NCBI GenBank assembly: GCA_016763255.1
Contig: JAESUA010000408.1
Location: forward strand, 1-10,311
DNA from: Magnetovibrio sp.
GTDB taxonomy: Bacteria > Pseudomonadota > Alphaproteobacteria > Rhodospirillales > Magnetovibrionaceae
Direction: 5' to 3'
DNA: 10,311 bases
The position numbers were made by a program, and so were the translations under genes. Each line of letters begins with the position of its first letter. Position 1 is the first letter of the stretch. This document shows positions 6,289 through 10,311 of this stretch, one piece after another. The notes beneath the pieces were generated by a model. It had not been told where the DNA came from, did not search any database, and saw only the letters and a list, made by a program, of their open reading frames with translations.

Positions 6289-8076
6289 ATGACGGCACAA
6301 AATTGGCCCAATCTGGTGACCATGTTCTTCGACCAGGTGGAAGTCTACGGCGAACACCCGTTCTTATGGGCCAAAAGCGATGGCAAATATCGCCCGTTAA
6401 CGTGGCGCGAAGTGGCCATGCAGGTCACCGAAATGGCCCGCGGATTACAGGCGTTGGGCGTTAAGGATGGCGAGCGTGTTGTGCTGGTCTCGGAGAATCG
6501 CCCCGAATGGCTGATCGCCGATCTGGCGATCATGGCCGCCGGTGGCATCACCGTGCCCGCCTACACCACCAATACGGTGGATGATCACCGCCACATCATC
6601 GAACATTCCAAAGCCATCGGCATCTTCATCTCGACACCTAAATTGGCCGAACGCGCATTGCAGGCCGCCCATCTGTCCGATCTCACCCAGTTTGCGGTGA
6701 TGATCGAGGACCTAGAATTGCAGCAAAGCCTCAACGTCGACGTGATAAATTGGCAGGCGGTCATCAATCGCGGCTCAAGTTCGCACGTCAACATCATCGA
6801 AGAAGCAGCCCGTTTCAAACGCCAAGACACCGCCTGCATCATCTACACATCGGGCACCGGCGGCACCCCCAAGGGCGTGATGCTGAGCCACATAGCGATG
6901 ATGCACAACGCCATCGGTGCGACTCAAATCCTCAAAAAATTGGGCCTCAACACCGAAACGTTCCTGTCATTCTTGCCCCTGTCACACAGTTACGAACACA
7001 CCGCCGGGCAGTTCTGGCCGATCAGCCTGGGTGCGCAAATTTATTATGCCGAAGGTGCGGACCAGTTGCTCAACAATATGCGTGAAGCCAAGCCGACCAT
7101 CATGATGGCGGTGCCGCGCCTGTACGAAATGATGCACACCCGCATCATGCGCGGCGTCGCCAAAGAAGGCGGCACCAAGGAAAAGCTGTTCAACAAAACC
7201 TTGGCACTGGGCAAGAAGGCTTTTCTGACACCAGGCGACATGAGCTTGATGGACAAGCTGCTCAACGCGATTCTCGAACGCTTGGTGCGCAAAAAAGTCC
7301 GCGCCCGTTTCGGCGGACGGCTCAAAGCGTTTGTATCGGGTGGGGCACCGTTAAACCCCGACATCGGATTGTTTTTCACGGCCCTAGGCGTGCGCATCCT
7401 GCAAGGCTATGGCCAAACAGAATCCGGCCCCGTGGTCAGTTGCAATGTGCCGGAAAAGGTCAAGATGGACGGCGTCGGGCCGATTTTCCCCAATACCAAG
7501 GTGCGCATCGCCGACGATGGTGAAATCCTGATCAAGGGTGATCTGGTGATGAACGGCTATTGGCGCGACCCCGAAACCACTGCCGCGACGATCATCGATG
7601 GCTGGCTGCACACCGGTGACATCGGCCTGATCGATGAAGACGGTCATCTGCGCATCACCGATCGCAAGAAAGATATCATCGTTAATTCCGGCGGTGACAA
7701 CGTCGCCCCGCAACGCGTCGAAGGCATCTTGACCTTGGAACCACAAATCGCCCAAGCGATGGTTTATGGCGACAAACATCCTTATTTGGTCGGCCTTTTG
7801 GTGCCCGATGAGGAGTGGCTCAAAGGCTGGGCAGAAGACAACGCCAAGCCAGACAATCTGGCGCAACTGTGCCGCGACGACGATCTGCATAAGGCGCTGG
7901 CCGAGGCCGTGACACGGGTCAACACACACCTATCGAATATTGAGACGGTACGAAAGTTCATCATCGCCAGCGAACCGTTCACCATCGACAACGCCCAGAT
8001 GACACCCACCTTGAAGGTGCGGCGTCACAAACTGAAAGACGCCTATGGTGAGGCACTGAAAGCGCTTTACGGCTGA
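6289..8076 (+). CDS. Long-chain acyl-CoA synthetase (AMP-forming, FAA1/COG1022 type)
   Basis: Adenylate-forming enzyme of 595 residues that activates fatty acids to acyl-CoA through an acyl-AMP intermediate. All core motifs are present: the phosphate-binding loop YTSGTGGTPKGVMLSH (186-201), the LPLSHSYEHTAG segment (229-240), the A5 motif QGYGQTES (372-379), the HTGDIG motif with Asp444 (441-446), the hinge TDRKKDIIVNSGGDNVAP (457-474), and the C-terminal TPTLKVRRHKL with the probable adenylation lysine Lys576. The organisation, and the short cap between LTWREV and the P-loop, match the FAA1-like branch rather than E. coli FadD. The exact chain-length preference cannot be read from the sequence. 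The start at 6289 has GGGG ten bases upstream. The gene is divergent from pepF and converges on the DMT transporter gene, with a 10-base overlap of coding ends. Confidence 0.93.
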   Translation: MTAQNWPNLVTMFFDQVEVYGEHPFLWAKSDGKYRPLTWREVAMQVTEMARGLQALGVKDGERVVLVSENRPEWLIADLAIMAAGGITVPAYTTNTVDDHRHIIEHSKAIGIFISTPKLAERALQAAHLSDLTQFAVMIEDLELQQSLNVDVINWQAVINRGSSSHVNIIEEAARFKRQDTACIIYTSGTGGTPKGVMLSHIAMMHNAIGATQILKKLGLNTETFLSFLPLSHSYEHTAGQFWPISLGAQIYYAEGADQLLNNMREAKPTIMMAVPRLYEMMHTRIMRGVAKEGGTKEKLFNKTLALGKKAFLTPGDMSLMDKLLNAILERLVRKKVRARFGGRLKAFVSGGAPLNPDIGLFFTALGVRILQGYGQTESGPVVSCNVPEKVKMDGVGPIFPNTKVRIADDGEILIKGDLVMNGYWRDPETTAATIIDGWLHTGDIGLIDEDGHLRITDRKKDIIVNSGGDNVAPQRVEGILTLEPQIAQAMVYGDKHPYLVGLLVPDEEWLKGWAEDNAKPDNLAQLCRDDDLHKALAEAVTRVNTHLSNIETVRKFIIASEPFTIDNAQMTPTLKVRRHKLKDAYGEALKALYG

Positions 8077-8987
8077 GCCTTTTGATCCAATATTTTTTGG
8101 GCGGCTTCTTTTCGCGTGCCGGGGCCTGTGCCGGCGATGGCGATGCCGACAAATATTAACGCCAACGCGGTTAGGGCTTCTTCGGTGATCGCTTCGTTGA
8201 GGAACAAATAGCCCCACATCACCCCCAACAGAGGGATGATGTAGTTGTTGAGCGCCAAAAACGTCACGCCTCGTGCTTCGATCACGATGATCAACAAAAT
8301 CGTCGCCAACGCGGTCGGGAACACCCCCAAGTAGACCGAGGCGGCAAGCGCGTTGGCTGAAAAATCGAGTGTCCACGGCTGATCAGCCATCATCGCCCCG
8401 GGGATCAACACCGCAGAGGACGCAATCAGCACCCCGGTGCCGTGCTGCAACGGTTTCGCGCCGGGCAACTTGCGGATCAAGATCCCGGCAATGGCATAAA
8501 AAATCGCCGCGGTGACAACCGCCAACTGACGCGGCACCTGATCCCCCAGGCCCATCAATTCTTGGGGCCCGATCAAAACCACCACACCGGCAAAACCGAC
8601 CAGCACACCCAGCACCCGGCGCACGTTTAAGATTTCATCGGAAAAGATGCGCCCCAACACCAGGGCCGCCAGGGGCATCGCGGCGATCAAAATCGCCGCA
8701 AGACCCGATGGAAGCGCCTGTTCACCCCAATTGATTAGGGTGAACGGAAAGGCATTGCCAAAACAGCCGATGAGAAAAAACGACCACCACAAACGTGGAT
8801 CGGTGGGCAGACTTTGGCGTTTCAGTTTCAGCCATGTAAACAGCACCAGCGCACCGATGACGACGCGCAGCATCGCAAAGGTGGCGGGGGGTAGAGTTTC
8901 GACGCCCACTTTAATGACGGTGAACGACGAGCTCCACATGGTGGCCAAAATGACCAACAAGCCCAAATCCCGCATCATATTTGGCAT
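8067..8987 (-). CDS. EamA/DMT-family transporter
   Basis: Predicted inner-membrane transporter of 306 residues from the drug/metabolite transporter superfamily. Ten hydrophobic helices form two EamA repeats, roughly residues 7-140 and 153-287. The first starts LLVILATMWSSSFTVIKVGVETLPP and holds FGNAFPFTLINWGEQALPSG. The second includes NNYIIPLLGVMWGYLFLNEAITEEALTALALIFVGI in its last third (247-282), the typical EamA ending. A basic cytoplasmic tail (TRKEAAQKILDQKAQP) follows. Members export amino acids, sugars or other metabolites; the substrate here cannot be told. The ATG at 8985-8987 has an ideal AGGAG six bases upstream that overlaps the stop region of the AEC gene, so the two are probably translated from one mRNA. 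Its last codons overlap the facing acyl-CoA synthetase gene by 10 bases. Confidence 0.93.
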   Translation of the reverse strand: MPNMMRDLGLLVILATMWSSSFTVIKVGVETLPPATFAMLRVVIGALVLFTWLKLKRQSLPTDPRLWWSFFLIGCFGNAFPFTLINWGEQALPSGLAAILIAAMPLAALVLGRIFSDEILNVRRVLGVLVGFAGVVVLIGPQELMGLGDQVPRQLAVVTAAIFYAIAGILIRKLPGAKPLQHGTGVLIASSAVLIPGAMMADQPWTLDFSANALAASVYLGVFPTALATILLIIVIEARGVTFLALNNYIIPLLGVMWGYLFLNEAITEEALTALALIFVGIAIAGTGPGTRKEAAQKILDQKAQP

Positions 8988-8996
8988 CGAAAACTC

Positions 8997-9872
8997 CTAG
9001 AGCACAAACCACATCAACAACGGCAGTGTGACAAACGACATCAGCGTCGACAACACCACCGCCCCAGCCACGGTTTCCGGGTCTGTATTGTAGCGCGCCG
9101 CAAACAGGTAATTGAACACCGCCACCGGCAAGGTCGATTGCAAGATCAACACCCCTTTCATCGCGCCCTCAAAATCGAACGCTTCGGCCAAAGCCCACGC
9201 GATGGCAAAGCCCATCAGCAAGCGGATCAACGCCAATATAAGGCTTTTACCCATGGAGCCGATTTTCAATCGATGCAGGGAAATGCCCAAGGTGATCAAC
9301 ATCAAGGGGATGGTGAAACCGCTGAGGATTTCCACGGTGTTGGCGGCCCACGCCGGCACCTGCGTATCCGAGACCTTAAAGATCAATGCCAAGATCATGG
9401 CGTAAATGGTCGGCACCCGCATCAACGCCATGGGCGAAGTCACACCGCTGGAAATTGCCACCCCGGCGGTGAACTGGAAAATAATGCACACGGTAAAATA
9501 CGCCACGGCCAACGCCAGACCTTCATCGCCAAACGCCAACAGCGCCAGCGGCAGCCCCATGTTTCCGGTGTTGGGAAACACCAAAGTCGGCAAAAATGCC
9601 CGGATCGACTGACCCCACATTTTGAGAATGATAACACTGATCACCCCCATGGCCATGATCGCGGCAAAGGTCACCCCGGCCATGCGGGCCAGCGCATCAA
9701 GTTCGATATCCACGTTCACCAGGATCGAAAATACCAACGTCGGAACACCCACCGACGTCACCAAGTGGGTGACCATTTCGGTATTGTAAGGCCGACCCAT
9801 GCGCGCCCAGGCATATCCGATGGCGGCGCAGATCAGCACAGGCGCAATGATGGAAAAAAGTGTTTCAAACAC
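8997..9872 (-). CDS. AEC-family (auxin efflux carrier-like) transporter
   Basis: Membrane permease of about 291 residues from the AEC family, whose bacterial members move small organic acids or similar metabolites. The protein has about ten helices. The first half ends with FPNTGNMGLPLALLAFGDEG (99-118), the Asn-containing crossover region typical of the family. The second half contains ILSGFTIPLMLITLGISL and the matching LQSTLPVAVFNYLFAARYN (244-262). The start is non-ATG. TTG at 9876-9878 is in frame but only 3 bases from the AGGA at 9882-9885. GTG at 9870-9872 is 9 bases away and gives the family-like N-terminus MFETLFSIIAPV, so I prefer GTG. The gene lies downstream of the pyruvate kinase terminator and 9 bases upstream of the DMT gene. 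The substrate is unknown. Confidence 0.92.
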   Translation of the reverse strand: MFETLFSIIAPVLICAAIGYAWARMGRPYNTEMVTHLVTSVGVPTLVFSILVNVDIELDALARMAGVTFAAIMAMGVISVIILKMWGQSIRAFLPTLVFPNTGNMGLPLALLAFGDEGLALAVAYFTVCIIFQFTAGVAISSGVTSPMALMRVPTIYAMILALIFKVSDTQVPAWAANTVEILSGFTIPLMLITLGISLHRLKIGSMGKSLILALIRLLMGFAIAWALAEAFDFEGAMKGVLILQSTLPVAVFNYLFAARYNTDPETVAGAVVLSTLMSFVTLPLLMWFVL

Positions 9873-9881
9873 GGCCAAGTT

Positions 9882-9885
9882 TCCT
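9882..9885 (-). promoter_or_regulatory. Ribosome binding site deciding the AEC start
   Basis: AGGA on the minus strand, 9 bases from the GTG at 9872 and only 3 from the TTG at 9878. The spacing selects GTG as the start codon of the AEC transporter. Confidence 0.55.
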
Positions 9886-9936
9886 GGTGAAGTTATGAGG
9901 ATAATGAAGTGTCATCACGCTAATCTGAAAGCGTTC

Positions 9937-9974
9937 AAAAAGATAGCGGCGCCCATGGATTGCATGAGCGCCGC
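9937..9974 (-). terminator. Rho-independent terminator of pyruvate kinase
   Basis: On the minus strand the stem GCGGCGC (9968-9974) pairs with GCGCCGC (9946-9952). It continues through a T-G wobble (9967/9953) and a CATG/CATG inner stem (9963-9966 with 9954-9957) around the 5-base loop CAATC. That is about 12 paired positions. It is followed within four bases by TTTTT (9937-9941). It lies 44 bases past the pyk stop and ends about 65 bases before the AEC start, so it should separate pyk from the transporter pair. Confidence 0.8.
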
Positions 9975-9990
9975 ATCTTGTCTTTTACAT

Positions 9991-10028
9991 GGTGGAAGTA
10001 GAAAAATATTTTCTGGTGCTAGTCCACC
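9991..10028. repeat. Nested inverted repeats around the pyk stop codon
   Basis: GGTGGA (9991-9996) is the reverse complement of TCCACC (10023-10028), and inside it AGAAAA (10000-10005) pairs with TTTTCT (10009-10014) around a 3-base loop. The outer arm covers the last pyk sense codons, and the structure encloses the stop codon (10019-10021). It is AT-rich and weaker than the terminator downstream. It may protect the mRNA 3' end or be chance. Confidence 0.4.
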
Positions 10029-10311
10029 TTGGCGATGTGCATGATGTTGGTGCCACCGGGAACGCCGAACGGAATGCCCGCAACGATGACAATCATATCA
10101 CCTTCTTGGACAAATTCCTGACGTTTGGCGATGCGCACCGACTTGCCCATCATCTCGGTAAAGCTATCCACGTCCTTGGTGCGGATGGAATGCACCCCCC
10201 TAGCCAGTACCAAGCGTCGGGCAACTTCCAGGTTTGGAGTCAGCCCCAAGATCGGCACCGCAGGTCGTTCACGGGCAATGCGCATCGTGGTCGAACCGGT
10301 GGACGAGAACG
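10019..10311 (-). CDS. pyk: Pyruvate kinase, C-terminal part (truncated by window edge)
   Basis: The last 97 codons (96 residues plus a TAG stop at 10019-10021) of pyruvate kinase, which makes ATP and pyruvate from phosphoenolpyruvate and ADP. The visible part is the C-terminal (allosteric) domain. FSSTGSTTMRIARERPAVP corresponds to the conserved strand-turn with the STG/TSGxT-like phosphate loop. PILGLTPNLEVARRLVLARGVHS follows, then GDMIVIVAGIPFGVPGGTN and the ending IMHIAKVD. The catalytic barrel lies beyond the right edge. The apparent start ATG at 10285 is internal. A strong terminator follows the gene. Confidence 0.94.
   Translation of the reverse strand, partial: FSSTGSTTMRIARERPAVPILGLTPNLEVARRLVLARGVHSIRTKDVDSFTEMMGKSVRIAKRQEFVQEGDMIVIVAGIPFGVPGGTNIMHIAKVD

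Noticed and set aside
6191-6298. 36-residue N-terminal extension of PepF starting at 6298
   Set aside because: It overlaps the start of the divergent gene. The ATG at 6190 has an excellent AAGGAG and gives the usual family N-terminus.
9138-9890. Plus-strand open frame of 250 codons opposite the AEC transporter
   Set aside because: Extremely His/Gln/Arg-rich translation, antisense to a clear membrane transporter.
1-10311. Mobile element, prophage, CRISPR, toxin-antitoxin or defence system
   Set aside because: No transposase, integrase, direct-repeat array, small paired ORFs or composition shift were seen. Nearly all of the window is accounted for by housekeeping genes.

Overview
The window reads as an ordinary chromosomal segment of an alphaproteobacterium, most likely from the Rhodospirillales and relatives (inference). 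The evidence is a three-subunit proton-translocating transhydrogenase of the Rhodospirillum rubrum type (PntA split in two), uniformly moderate-to-high GC coding DNA, and dense packing with Shine-Dalgarno sites inside preceding genes. I see no mobile elements, CRISPR arrays, tRNA or rRNA genes, or phage genes. No new multi-gene system is visible.

Layout from left to right. (1) 1-2213, minus strand: an operon pntAA-pntAB-pntB for the NAD(P) transhydrogenase. PntB runs off the left edge. (2) 2214-2461: an AT-rich divergent intergenic region. (3) 2462-3358, plus: an exported DUF3108-family protein. Its stop codon overlaps the stop of the next gene, which faces it. (4) 3355-4263, minus: a hypothetical, probably soluble, helical protein I do not recognise. 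(5) 4264-4414: a 151-base AT-rich spacer. (6) 4415-6190, minus: an M3-family oligoendopeptidase F. (7) 6191-6288: a short divergent promoter region. (8) 6289-8076, plus: a long-chain acyl-CoA synthetase of the FAA1 type, overlapping tail-to-tail by 10 bases with the next gene. (9) 8067-8987 and 8997-9872, both minus: an EamA/DMT transporter and an AEC-family transporter, tightly spaced and probably co-transcribed, AEC first. (10) 9873-10018: a spacer with a convincing rho-independent terminator. (11) 10019-10311, minus: the C-terminal end of pyruvate kinase, running off the right edge.

Functionally this is core metabolism and housekeeping: NADPH supply from the proton motive force (Pnt), fatty-acid activation, peptide turnover, the last step of glycolysis, and two metabolite transporters of unknown substrate. 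The most interesting single observation is in PntB. Residue 91, which is the functionally important His91 in the E. coli beta subunit as I recall that sequence, is encoded here as arginine. Other points are an 11-bp perfect hairpin inside the DUF3108 coding sequence, two convergent gene pairs whose ends overlap, and non-ATG starts favoured by Shine-Dalgarno spacing.
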